NCBI GenBank assembly: GCA_020051775.1
Contig: JAGVQJ010000036.1
Span: 1 to 40,788 of the forward strand
Direction: 5' to 3'
DNA length: 40,788 nt
DNA from: Calditrichota bacterium
GTDB taxonomy: Bacteria > Electryoneota > B3-LCP
The notes under the pieces are model-generated. The model was not told where the DNA came from. It saw nothing but the letters and a program-made list of their open reading frames with translations, and did no database searches. The position numbers were made by a program, and so were the translations under genes. Shown here one piece after another: positions 16,318 through 23,530 of the stretch. Positions within the stretch are counted from its first letter, which is position 1, and the number at the start of each line of letters is the position of its first letter.

Positions 16318-17115
16318 TTATTCTCGCTTTTTAACCATGCATTGGGTGTCCCACAAATGAATAAACTCCTCGGGAGTATCACGAAAATATTCATCGAAAG
16401 CGCGTTTAACGCCGGGACAAGTTTGTGAGTAATAATCGTGCGAGATTATAACGCCGCCGGTTTGCAGGCGGGGGTAAAAATATTTGAGACCGGAGAGGGT
16501 GGATTCATAGATATCGGCATCCAGATGCACGAAGCAGAATTCAGTATTTTCAGGAAGGTCGCCCGCCGAATCCGGAAAAAATCCCTTATGGAAAAAGCAG
16601 TTTGTATATTCTCTCAGATACTCTTGTACTTTTCCCAGACTGGTATCAGCAAAATCCCCCTCATGATGTTGATCAACCTTGCGGTCCACGGTAGGCATAC
16701 CCTGAAAGGTATCGAAAAGGTGCAGCGGCCGTTCGGCCTTGAATTCACTGATTAATTTGGCTCCGCCGCCTTTGTAGACCCCCAGTTCCGCTATCGCCCC
16801 GCCCAAGGGAAGCGTAGCTGTTAAATAGTGATAAATGTTGTAGGATTCTCTTAAAGTCAAAATCATCCGATCTTCACGAACCAGCCGCCACCAAGTCTCC
16901 AAAAACTTCTCCTCCGTCGTGATGGTGCAGTTTTTCAATTGGAGAAGACGAAAGACAAAGGACGGTTTGATGTTCCTGAATCGCGCCATTATTTTCATTA
17001 ATTTCATGAGGCTTACTCTGGAGGATTGCGGTTGGCTATCTACTATCTGGTCGCTGTTTATTACCCATGATGCAAGATTATAGGTTGATTTAATTTCAAC
17101 CCAATTTAAGGGCAT
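16318..17115 (-). CDS. TylF/macrocin O-methyltransferase-family protein
   Basis: A SAM-dependent O-methyltransferase of the TylF/MycF family, which in other bacteria methylates sugar hydroxyls on macrolides or surface glycans with help from a metal ion. Landmarks are GGAIAELGVYKGGGAKLI (SAM loop), LHLFDTFQGMPTVD, FCFVHLDADIYESTLSGLKYFYPRL (metal-binding acidic residues) and GGVIISHDYYSQTCPGVKRAFDEYF. Up to 265 residues are encoded; a start at about 17008 (MKLMKIMARF) is also possible and neither has a clear ribosome site. It lies between the intact kbl gene and a scrap of kbl, which suggests it was inserted or caught up in a tandem duplication. The substrate is unknown; no glycan cluster is visible nearby. 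Confidence 0.87.
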   Translation of the reverse strand: MPLNWVEIKSTYNLASWVINSDQIVDSQPQSSRVSLMKLMKIMARFRNIKPSFVFRLLQLKNCTITTEEKFLETWWRLVREDRMILTLRESYNIYHYLTATLPLGGAIAELGVYKGGGAKLISEFKAERPLHLFDTFQGMPTVDRKVDQHHEGDFADTSLGKVQEYLREYTNCFFHKGFFPDSAGDLPENTEFCFVHLDADIYESTLSGLKYFYPRLQTGGVIISHDYYSQTCPGVKRAFDEYFRDTPEEFIHLWDTQCMVKKRE

Positions 17116-17159
17116 TTGCGATTAATATCAACTACTTTCTTCACAATCTTTGCAAACCA

Positions 17160-17193
17160 AAACAGAGGCCCGAATTCCTTCGGGCCTCTGTTT
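17160..17193 (-). terminator. strong intrinsic terminator after kbl
   Basis: aaacagaggcccgaa-ttcc-ttcgggcctctgttt, a perfect 15-bp stem with a 4-base loop, 43 bases beyond the kbl stop. It is symmetric in A/T and could act in both directions. Confidence 0.85.
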
Positions 17194-17235
17194 GTTCACG
17201 CTTAGGACTAATGGCTAAGAGCTAATGGCCTTTTC

Positions 17236-18483
17236 TCACATCCCATACTTCTCGATGATCTGCTTCTTTCCCAACCCCAGAATTCCGTACTTCGCGCCGA
17301 CCTTTTTGAAGGCTGCAAGGCCTTTGTCCAGGTGCTTCTGGTCGTGAGCGGCGGAAAGCTGTGTGCGAATTCGCGCCTGGCCTTTGGGCACCACCGGGAA
17401 GAAGAATCCTACCACGTAGATCCCTTCGGCGAACATATCGCGGGCCACGTCTTGAGCTAACTTGGCGTTGTAGAGCATCACCGGCACAATGGGGCTATCG
17501 CCCTCTTTTATGTCCAGGCCGATCTCCTTAAGACCCTTGCGCCAGTAGTTCGTGTTCCATTCCAGCTTGTCGCGGCGCTCGGTGGTCTTGGAAATCAGGT
17601 CCAGCACCTTCAGTGCGCCCGATACGATAACTGGCGCTACCGTATTGCTAAACAGGTAGGGACGCGCCTTCTGACGGCACATTTCTACCAATTCCTTGCG
17701 GCCTGATACGCACCCGCCGGAAGCTCCACCCAGAGCCTTGCCCAGCGTCGTGGTGATGATGTCTATTTTGCCAACCACGCCGCCGTACTCGTGAGTGCCA
17801 CGTCCCATCTTGCCCATGAAACCGGAAGCATGCGAATCATCCAGGAAGACCATAGCGTTGTACTTTTCCGCCAGCGCCACGATCTGATCCATGTGCGCCA
17901 CATCGCCGTCCATGGAGAAGACGCCATCGGTGATAATCAGGCGGTAGCGTTTGTCCTGGTGCTCCTGCAGCTTCTCTTCCAGGTGCGCCATGTCAGAATG
18001 CTTGTAAGTGTCGGTCATGGCCTTGCACAGGCGCATGCCGTCCACGATGGAAGCGTGCACCAGACGATCGGAGATCATCACGTCCTGGTCGGTCAGCACG
18101 GCTTCGAAGACTCCAGCGTTGGCGTCCATGCAACTGGGAAAGAGCAGCGTATCTTCCGTCCCTAAAAACTCGGTCAGCTTTTTCTCCAATTCCCGATGGA
18201 TGTCCTGCGTCCCGCAGATGAAGCGCACCGAGGACATGCCGTAGCCTCGGGTGTTCAACCCTTCGTGCGCCGCCTGCACGACATCCGGGTGGCTGGACAG
18301 CCCCAAGTAATTGTTGGCGCACATGTTGATGACGTGCTTGACCGGCGACCCGGCCGGGAACTCGACCTCGATCTCCGCTCCCTGTGGAGCGTGGATATAG
18401 CGCTCTTCTTTGAACAGACCAGCCTCTTTTATGCCGCCCAGTTCAGTTTGATAGGCAGCGCGGGCTTTATCACTGTATGCCAT
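17236..18483 (-). CDS. alpha-oxoamine synthase, glycine C-acetyltransferase-like (paralogue 2, ACP-linked)
   Basis: A 415-residue PLP enzyme of the Kbl/BioF/serine-palmitoyltransferase family. It shows [63 protein letters not shown] (PLP lysine) and [21 protein letters not shown]. It is longer than paralogue 1 because of an ending KKVGAKYGILGLGKK plus a short tail. By sequence it looks like glycine C-acetyltransferase. By context it lies downstream of an acyl carrier protein, an acetyl-CoA-synthetase-like ligase and acpS, all on the same strand, so an acyl-ACP substrate or a lipid-type product should be considered. A strong terminator (17160-17193) ends the unit. The 171 bases separating it from the ACP gene are filled with three palindromes. 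Confidence 0.88.
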   Translation of the reverse strand: MAYSDKARAAYQTELGGIKEAGLFKEERYIHAPQGAEIEVEFPAGSPVKHVINMCANNYLGLSSHPDVVQAAHEGLNTRGYGMSSVRFICGTQDIHRELEKKLTEFLGTEDTLLFPSCMDANAGVFEAVLTDQDVMISDRLVHASIVDGMRLCKAMTDTYKHSDMAHLEEKLQEHQDKRYRLIITDGVFSMDGDVAHMDQIVALAEKYNAMVFLDDSHASGFMGKMGRGTHEYGGVVGKIDIITTTLGKALGGASGGCVSGRKELVEMCRQKARPYLFSNTVAPVIVSGALKVLDLISKTTERRDKLEWNTNYWRKGLKEIGLDIKEGDSPIVPVMLYNAKLAQDVARDMFAEGIYVVGFFFPVVPKGQARIRTQLSAAHDQKHLDKGLAAFKKVGAKYGILGLGKKQIIEKYGM

Positions 18484-18551
18484 AATCTCTCCACAGTAAG
18501 ATCAATTAACCTGCCGCCCAACCCTCAAGGGCAGGGCTGAACATTTCCCGA

Positions 18552-18634
18552 AGCCCCCTGGAGGGGGGCTCATTCTCTTCTCGAGCCCCGTTCACGGGGC
18601 TTATTGAATTCTCAGACCCGTCCCTGAGGGCGGG
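18552..18634. repeat. cluster of three GC-rich palindromes
   Basis: Three hairpins in a row: agccccc/gggggct at 18552-18570, agccccg/cggggct at 18584-18601, and cccgtccctgagggcggg at 18617-18634 with a G-T pair in the stem. Near-identical units occur at 20734-20747 and 23001-23080, so this is a dispersed palindromic family resembling REP elements. Confidence 0.75.
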
Positions 18635-18654
18635 GCTGCAAGGCGGATTGTATG

Positions 18655-18906
18655 TTACGCTTTTTTGAACCGATTCACCAGCGCAATGATGCTATTTACG
18701 GTGTCGAAAGCTTCGGGAGAAGCTTCGGCGTCCGGAATCTGGACGCTGTACTTTTTCTCCAGGAAGCGTTTCAGCGAAACCATCGAGAATGAGTCCACAA
18801 TGCCGCCGGTTATCAGCTTGGTATTTTCGTTGAGTTCGCGGTCGTCGTCCTCCTCCAGGTACTCGCGACGCACGTAATCTAGGATCATCTGTTTCATGTC
18901 ATCCAT
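18655..18906 (-). CDS. acyl carrier protein
   Basis: An acidic 83-residue carrier protein. The phosphopantetheine site is the Ser in GGIVDSFSMVSLKRFLEKK (the family's DSL/DSF motif, near residue 39), followed by the VQIPDAEASPEAFDTVNSIIALV helix-4 region. It differs from a typical housekeeping fatty-acid ACP and sits in a cassette: AcpS and an AMP-forming ligase upstream, Kbl-type oxoamine synthase downstream. It starts 39 bases after the ligase gene, with an AAGGAG in the gap, so they are co-transcribed. A dedicated role in carrying the acyl group for the neighbouring enzymes is plausible inference. Confidence 0.93.
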   Translation of the reverse strand: MDDMKQMILDYVRREYLEEDDDRELNENTKLITGGIVDSFSMVSLKRFLEKKYSVQIPDAEASPEAFDTVNSIIALVNRFKKA

Positions 18907-18945
18907 GGATAAGCTCCTTCTGTGGGGATTATTATCCCGTCTATA

Positions 18946-20649
18946 TTAGTCATTTTCTAATGTCGAAATGTCTCCAATCGGTTCGCCCCACTCTTGCGCG
19001 CGCAATACCCGCCGCATGATCTTCCCGCTGCGCGTCTTGGGCAAGGATTTCACGAATTCGATCTCCTGTGGCATGGCCAAAGGTGACAGCTTCTTACGGA
19101 TGAAATTCATGATCTCCAGCTCAAGATCATCGCCGGGTTGGAAGCCGGGTTTTAAAGCGACGAACGCCTTGACCACTTCCATATTGACCTGATCGGGCTT
19201 GCCCACCGCGGCCGATTCCGCCACCGCCGGGTGTTCTAAGAGCGCCGACTCGATCTCGAACGGCCCTACCAGATGCCCGCCGGTGTTGATCACGTCGTCG
19301 TCGCGCCCTACGAACCAGTAGTAGCCGTCGGCGTCAATGCTGGCGCGGTCGCCGCAGACGTACCAGCCATTCTTGAACTTGCTCTGATAAACGGTGGGAT
19401 TGTTCCAATACGTGCGCATCATGGAAGGCCAGCCCGGCTTCAAGGCGATCAATCCCACCGTGCCCGCCTTCGTGATCGGCTCGTAGGTTTTGAGATCCAG
19501 CACGGCTGCAGTGATGCCCGGGAACGGTTTACCCATGCTCCCCGGCTTGATCGGCATACCCGGCACATTGGTGATCACGATGCACCCCGTTTCCGTCTGC
19601 CAAAAGGTGTCATGGAACATCTTGCCGAAGGCTTCCTGCGACCATATCACGGCTTCCGGGTTCAACGGTTCGCCAACGCTGCACAAGTGTCTCAGGCAGG
19701 AGAGATCATGCTTCTTGACGACTTCAGTGCCTTCCCGCATCAACAGGCGGATGGCGGTGGGCGCCGAGTACCACACTGTGATTTTGTGTTTCTCGATGGT
19801 TTTATACCACCGCTCGGCGCTGAAACCGGCGTCCAACACCACCTGCGTGATGCCGTTGGCCCAGGGGCCGATGATCCCGTAAGAGGTTCCCGTCACCCAA
19901 CCGGGATCGGCATTGCACCAATAAATGTCATCGGGTTGCAAATCCAGAACCCATTTGGCGGTCAAGTATTGTGAAATGAGCGAATAGTGCACATGCTGAG
20001 CGCCTTTGGGCTGTCCGGTCGTGCCGGAAGTGTAGTGCAGCACAGATGGTGTCTCAGCCGTAGAGGGGAAAACTTCAAAACTTTCGACGCGCGGTTCTTT
20101 CTCCATGTTGTAGGCGATTTCACGGTCGCGCAGGGTTGTGGTTTCGTCCGCATCCACGATGATGATGTGGCGCAGCTCCGGCAGCGTGTTCAGGATCTTG
20201 CGCACCTTGGCGACGTGTTTCTTCTGCGTGAAGATGGCCGCTGTCTTGGCGTTGTCCAGGCGTGTGAACAGCGACTCGTCGCCGAAGGCGGAGAAGAGCG
20301 GTTGAGCCACTCCGCCCATTTTCAATATGCCTTGGAAGGAGAAGTACAATTCCGGTGCGCGATCCATGAAAATGCAGACCCGTTCGCCGGGCTTGATCCC
20401 CAACTTCTGCAGAAAAACTGCCATGGCATTGGTGATCGTGCGCATGTCATCGAAAGTGTATTTCCGAACCTTGCCCTCGTGGTCTTCGTGGATAAGCGCC
20501 AACTTTTTCGCCAGACCCTTCTGGCAGTTGCGGTCGCTTAAAAACCAGCCAATGTTGATCTTGTCGCCGGACTTATAATCTAACTCTTTTTCCGCTATGG
20601 ACCAATCGAACGATTTGAGTCGCTCTTCGTAAGTGCCGATGTTGCTCAT
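18946..20649 (-). CDS. acetyl-CoA synthetase-like AMP-forming acyl ligase
   Basis: A 567-residue ANL-superfamily ligase that would activate acetate or another short acid as an adenylate and pass it to CoA. Landmarks in order: YTFDDMRTITNAMAVFLQ, LHYTSGTTGQPKGAQH (P-loop), DIYWCNADPGWVTGTSYG, FWQTETG, YVCGDRASIDADGYYWFVGR, GPFEIESALLEHPAVAE and the C-terminal lysine motif KTRSGKIMRR. It is shorter than typical AcsA (about 650) and resembles the acetate-CoA ligase forms of Firmicutes and deep lineages. ATG 20649 follows a GGGAAC; the frame extends 18 codons upstream with a lysine-rich stretch that is unlikely to be part of the protein. It lies between acpS and the ACP gene. Direct loading of the ACP is possible but not shown by sequence. 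Confidence 0.9.
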   Translation of the reverse strand: MSNIGTYEERLKSFDWSIAEKELDYKSGDKINIGWFLSDRNCQKGLAKKLALIHEDHEGKVRKYTFDDMRTITNAMAVFLQKLGIKPGERVCIFMDRAPELYFSFQGILKMGGVAQPLFSAFGDESLFTRLDNAKTAAIFTQKKHVAKVRKILNTLPELRHIIIVDADETTTLRDREIAYNMEKEPRVESFEVFPSTAETPSVLHYTSGTTGQPKGAQHVHYSLISQYLTAKWVLDLQPDDIYWCNADPGWVTGTSYGIIGPWANGITQVVLDAGFSAERWYKTIEKHKITVWYSAPTAIRLLMREGTEVVKKHDLSCLRHLCSVGEPLNPEAVIWSQEAFGKMFHDTFWQTETGCIVITNVPGMPIKPGSMGKPFPGITAAVLDLKTYEPITKAGTVGLIALKPGWPSMMRTYWNNPTVYQSKFKNGWYVCGDRASIDADGYYWFVGRDDDVINTGGHLVGPFEIESALLEHPAVAESAAVGKPDQVNMEVVKAFVALKPGFQPGDDLELEIMNFIRKKLSPLAMPQEIEFVKSLPKTRSGKIMRRVLRAQEWGEPIGDISTLEND

Positions 20650-20697
20650 GGTGTTGTTCCCGTGTTTATTTTTTGGTTTGTCTTGTCGTTCCATCTT

Positions 20698-20749
20698 GCC
20701 CACCGCTAAAGCAATGGGCTACATCAATTAAAACCCCCTGAAGGGGGCT
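20698..20749. repeat. two palindromes between acpS and the ligase gene
   Basis: gccca...tgggc at 20698-20719, and ccccc-tgaa-ggggg at 20734-20747, the latter a unit of the family found at 18552-18634 and 23001-23080. Confidence 0.6.
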
Positions 20750-20786
20750 ATTCCGTAGTCGGGGTCGCCCTTGATGCCGACACAAC

Positions 20787-21179
20787 TTACCCTTCCAGCA
20801 GCACCGTAGCCGCCGCATATTCCTTCGTGTGCGACAGCGACGCGAACACGGTCTTCACGCCCAGGGTTTCGGCGTAAGTCTTCACCGCGCCGGAAAGGGT
20901 TACGTGGGGCTTGCCCAGGTCGTTGACCAGAATTTCGATCTCCTGCCATGACATGGCGCCGCGCTTTCCCGACGCCAACGCCTTGAACAACGCTTCCTTG
21001 GCGGCGAACCGCGCCGCGAAGTGCTGCTGGGGGTAGCGCTTACTCCGGCAGTAGGCGATTTCCGCGGGCGTGAAGAGCTCTTCGGCCAGGCCGTCTTTGT
21101 CAGCCAGGTCGCCCTTCATCCGCGCAACTTCGAGGAGGTCTATTCCGATTCCGAGGATCAATGGTTTTATCTCACGCAA
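20787..21179 (-). CDS. acpS: holo-[acyl-carrier-protein] synthase
   Basis: AcpS moves the phosphopantetheine group from CoA to the serine of acyl carrier proteins. The 130 residues contain ILGIGIDLLEVARMKG (magnesium-binding Asp), FTPAEIAYC, and HFAARFAAKEALFKAL (second acidic site), and end with VKTVFASLSHTKEYAAATVLLEG, all standard. No ATG is available near the expected start. TTG at 21179 (MREIKPLILGIG) and TTG six codons later are the candidates, and both lie next to a ctttgcgtcttcgcg-type dispersed word (21171-21198), so the natural start may have been altered by the repeat. Its product can activate the ACP encoded two genes downstream. Confidence 0.92.
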   Translation of the reverse strand: MREIKPLILGIGIDLLEVARMKGDLADKDGLAEELFTPAEIAYCRSKRYPQQHFAARFAAKEALFKALASGKRGAMSWQEIEILVNDLGKPHVTLSGAVKTYAETLGVKTVFASLSHTKEYAAATVLLEG

Positions 21180-21198
21180 AGACGCGAAGACGCAAAGG
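21171..21198. repeat. tttgcgtcttcgcg-type dispersed word over the acpS start
   Basis: On the minus strand this reads as three near-copies of (t)ctttgcgt or cttcgcgt and includes the first acpS codons. A relative is at 2783-2813. Confidence 0.55.
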
Positions 21199-21390
21199 AT
21201 TTATTTGGTATCACAAAGTACGTAAAATCCTTATGCGAAAATAATCACATAAATTACGGATTTTTTGGTGGGAAGTCAAGGGGTTTGAGGAAGAAGTGGG
21301 GATGAAGTGCTGGTATAAAAAGAAATGTTTAATAATGCTTGACATGAGCGAATAATTTATTAACTTATTAAAAATTTGGGGTAATATACC

Positions 21391-22341
21391 ATGAATAGAT
21401 TAGATGATTTGTTAACATATTCCTATCCAAATGTAACTAAAGAAGTTGCATGTAGTGGAGAGTTATTTCTTATTTTTAATACAAATGCCTTTAAATGGCT
21501 CGAATCTGCAGAAAGTAATTCAATCCACGCAGTTGTAACAGATCCGCCTTACGGTCTATTGGAATACACTCCAACCGAACTCGAGAAATTAAAGAATGGG
21601 CGTGGGGGGGTGTGGCGAATTCCACCTTCTTTCGATGGCTGTTTAAGAAGTCCATTACCAAGATTTACTGTCCTCGGTTTAACTGAGAAGAAGGCATTAT
21701 ATGAGTTCTTTACCGCGTTGGCGAAACATTTAATGCATGTTCTTGTCCCTGGAGCCCATGCTTTTATTGCCACAAATCCCCTTGTTTCCTATTTGGTTTA
21801 TAATCCGTTCATTGAAGCCGGTTTTGAAAAACGAGGCGAAATAATACGTGTGGTACAAACTTTAAGAGGTGGTGATAGACCTAAAAATGCTCATCTCGAA
21901 TTCTCTGATGTCACGGTGATACCTCGATCATGTTGGGAGCCTTGGGGATTATTCAGGAAACCGTGTGAAGGTCGTGTCCAAGATAACCTACGAAAGTGGG
22001 GGACTGGCGGATTAAAACGCATCTCCCCTAAAGAACCATTTAAAGATTTGATCATTTCATCACCTGCAAGAGGACTTGAAAGGGAAATAGCACCGCATCC
22101 ATCGCTGAAACCGCAGCATTTTATGCGCCAAATTGTGAAGGCATCATTACCCCTTGGCACCGGTACTATTCTTGATCCCTTTATGGGATCAGGTTCAACA
22201 ATTGCGGCTGCCTGTTTTAACGGGTATAAAAGCGTAGGATTAGAAATAAATCATGAATATTACAAACTCGCTAAAAAAGCAATCCCAAGGCTGGCAAATA
22301 TAAAATTAAATGGAGATGGACGGAATGGTTCAACAAAATGA
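21391..22341 (+). CDS. DNA methyltransferase, amino-methylating, beta-type motif order
   Basis: A 316-residue site-specific DNA methyltransferase. The catalytic DPPYG (near residue 51, in HAVVTDPPYGLLEYTP) comes before the SAM-binding LDPFMGSGSTIAAA (near residue 270) and is followed by GLEINHEYYKLAKKA. This is the beta-class order of N6-adenine or N4-cytosine enzymes. The gene is AT-rich unlike the acpS cassette on its left, suggesting transfer. Its 3' end overlaps the next gene, whose product is a likely cognate endonuclease, giving a compact restriction-modification pair. ATG 21391 has no strong Shine-Dalgarno; a TTGACA at 21339 lacks a good partner -10. The recognition sequence is unknown. 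Confidence 0.9.
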   Translation: MNRLDDLLTYSYPNVTKEVACSGELFLIFNTNAFKWLESAESNSIHAVVTDPPYGLLEYTPTELEKLKNGRGGVWRIPPSFDGCLRSPLPRFTVLGLTEKKALYEFFTALAKHLMHVLVPGAHAFIATNPLVSYLVYNPFIEAGFEKRGEIIRVVQTLRGGDRPKNAHLEFSDVTVIPRSCWEPWGLFRKPCEGRVQDNLRKWGTGGLKRISPKEPFKDLIISSPARGLEREIAPHPSLKPQHFMRQIVKASLPLGTGTILDPFMGSGSTIAAACFNGYKSVGLEINHEYYKLAKKAIPRLANIKLNGDGRNGSTK

Positions 22342-22933
22342 CTTTAATCCGCAGGTGAAATTGCCTCCCGGTTTGACAATCACGGCGATTAAAAAGACTA
22401 TTGAATATATGGAACGTGAATTGGCCGATCTTGTGGATATATATTTTGAACAAGCAAATGTATTTAGTGCAATCGTCGGTATTTTTGCTACCAAAGCACT
22501 TTCCACTCAAAGCATTTATGAAAAATGCAGGCATCTAGATATTGCACAGCAGAGATTCCCAGATCTCCACAAACGAGGATCTGGTGATAATCCATCACCT
22601 ATTGAATGCCTTGAATGCAAGGCGAGTAAACGAGCTTGGGCAGTTCAATCTCATTATGATCATTCGGGGTGGTACATAGTCTGGAGGTATTTAGTTGATC
22701 AGACTTGCTCCTTTGAACCAGACAGACCTGTGATCGTTTGGAGGGTAGATGTAATATTCATTGAGAAAGATGATTGGAAATATGAAGGGAGCAGCGCTGG
22801 TTCATCTGGCGGGGGGCGAACACATACTTTTGGACTAAAAAATCCTGCTCAGAAGTTGAAAGATAAAGCAGTATATAAAAGAATTGACGTAACTATTAGT
22901 GATGGAAAGGCAATTGCTAAGAATGGATCGTAG
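22325..22933 (+). CDS. probable type II restriction endonuclease
   Basis: A protein of about 202 residues whose gene overlaps the 3' end of the methyltransferase gene. The middle carries a candidate PD-(D/E)xK site: a D followed by PSPIECLECKASKRAWAVQ, with the E-C-K as the ExK pair. It continues with SHYDHSGWYIVWRYLVDQ and an alternate-hydrophobic VIVWRVDVIFIEKDDW strand. An internal Gly/Ser-rich loop (SSAGSSGGGR) follows. I cannot name the family with certainty; the call rests on the motif, size and coupling to a methyltransferase. ATG 22325 has GGAG nine bases upstream; ATG 22310 and 22316 are alternatives. It is AT-rich like its partner. Confidence 0.6.
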   Translation: MVQQNDFNPQVKLPPGLTITAIKKTIEYMERELADLVDIYFEQANVFSAIVGIFATKALSTQSIYEKCRHLDIAQQRFPDLHKRGSGDNPSPIECLECKASKRAWAVQSHYDHSGWYIVWRYLVDQTCSFEPDRPVIVWRVDVIFIEKDDWKYEGSSAGSSGGGRTHTFGLKNPAQKLKDKAVYKRIDVTISDGKAIAKNGS

Positions 22934-23000
22934 TAATTTTCCGCCCCATCGCCCCGCACCTCTGCTGTGAGTAGGTTAGGGCTGGGTGTATCATAATAAA

Positions 23001-23080
23001 CCCGACTCTGAAGAGTCGGGCCACCCGCCAGCCCCCTTCAGGGGGGTTCAATAGATGTAGCCCCGTCCTTCAGGGCGGGG
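23001..23080. repeat. cluster of three palindromes upstream of the small lipoprotein gene
   Basis: cccgactct/agagtcggg at 23001-23020, ccccc-ttca-ggggg inside 23031-23046, and ccccgtccttcagggcgggg at 23061-23080 (9-bp stem with one G-T pair). The last is a close relative of 18617-18634. The first could also end transcription of the restriction genes. Confidence 0.75.
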
Positions 23081-23094
23081 TGGAGGTTCAGCTC

Positions 23095-23388
23095 ATGTTA
23101 AAACTCATCTTTCTCCTCGCCTTCTTCGCTCTGTTGCTTTCCGGCTGCGCCGCCGGCCCCAACACCACTGCCCACACCCCCGACACTAATGGCCACATCG
23201 CCGGGTTCTGGCTGGGTTTGTGGCACGGGATCATCGCTCCGGTGACCTTCATCATCTCGCTCTTCAACGACAACGTGAGCATCTACGACGTCCACAACAA
23301 CGGCGGTTGGTACAATTGGGGCTTCGTCATGGGAGCCGGCATTCTCTCTGGCGGACTGTTTCGCGGCAGCCGCAAGCGTTGTGACTGA
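23095..23388 (+). CDS. small lipoprotein of unknown function
   Basis: A 97-residue protein with a lipoprotein signal peptide (MLKLIFLLAFFALLLSGCAAGP, lipobox LSGC, Cys near residue 18). The mature part has two hydrophobic segments (FWLGLWHGIIAPVTFIISLF and WGFVMGAGILSGGLF) separated by the polar NDNVSIYDVHNNGGWYN. This pattern occurs in a widespread small conserved family without known function. ATG 23095 has GGAGG eight bases upstream, which decides against the longer frame beginning at 23080. It lies directly after a palindrome cluster and is transcribed rightward, like the peptidase gene that follows. Confidence 0.82.
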   Translation: MLKLIFLLAFFALLLSGCAAGPNTTAHTPDTNGHIAGFWLGLWHGIIAPVTFIISLFNDNVSIYDVHNNGGWYNWGFVMGAGILSGGLFRGSRKRCD

Positions 23389-23439
23389 TCTGCCGATTTC
23401 TTCGCTCCTCCGCTTGCTTTCCCCCCGGAAAATGATTAA

Positions 23440-23515
23440 ATTATGAGTAATGAGTTATGAGTTATGAATAAACAAAAAGAACAAACTCATAACTCAGAAT
23501 TCATAACTCATAACT
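23440..23515. repeat. inverted ttatgag word array upstream of the C25 peptidase gene
   Basis: Left arm of repeated ttatgag/taatgag units (23440-23469) and right arm of actcataac units (23483-23515). A 16-base perfect inverted match, gttatgagttatgaat, pairs 23454-23469 with 23499-23514, so the transcript leader can fold into a long A-U-rich hairpin ending 17 bases before the start codon. Confidence 0.75.
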
Positions 23516-23530
23516 TCCCCGGAGCCTTCC

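Noticed and set aside
16276-16394. Upstream part of a 67-codon minus frame containing the kbl scrap
   Set aside because: Only the last 25 or so residues are kbl-like. The first part overlaps the end of the TylF-type gene in another frame and has no independent support.
17236-18483. Serine palmitoyltransferase for sphingolipid synthesis
   Set aside because: The neighbouring ACP is suggestive, but sequence landmarks are closer to glycine C-acetyltransferase, and no ketosphinganine reductase or other sphingolipid gene is present.
21339-21370. Promoter for the DNA methyltransferase with TTGACA at 21339
   Set aside because: No good -10 box lies 16-18 bases downstream; TTATTA is 20 bases away. 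Not strong enough to list.
23440-23515. CRISPR array
   Set aside because: The repeats are short, degenerate and inverted, with no regular spacers and no cas genes nearby. No other array was seen in the window.
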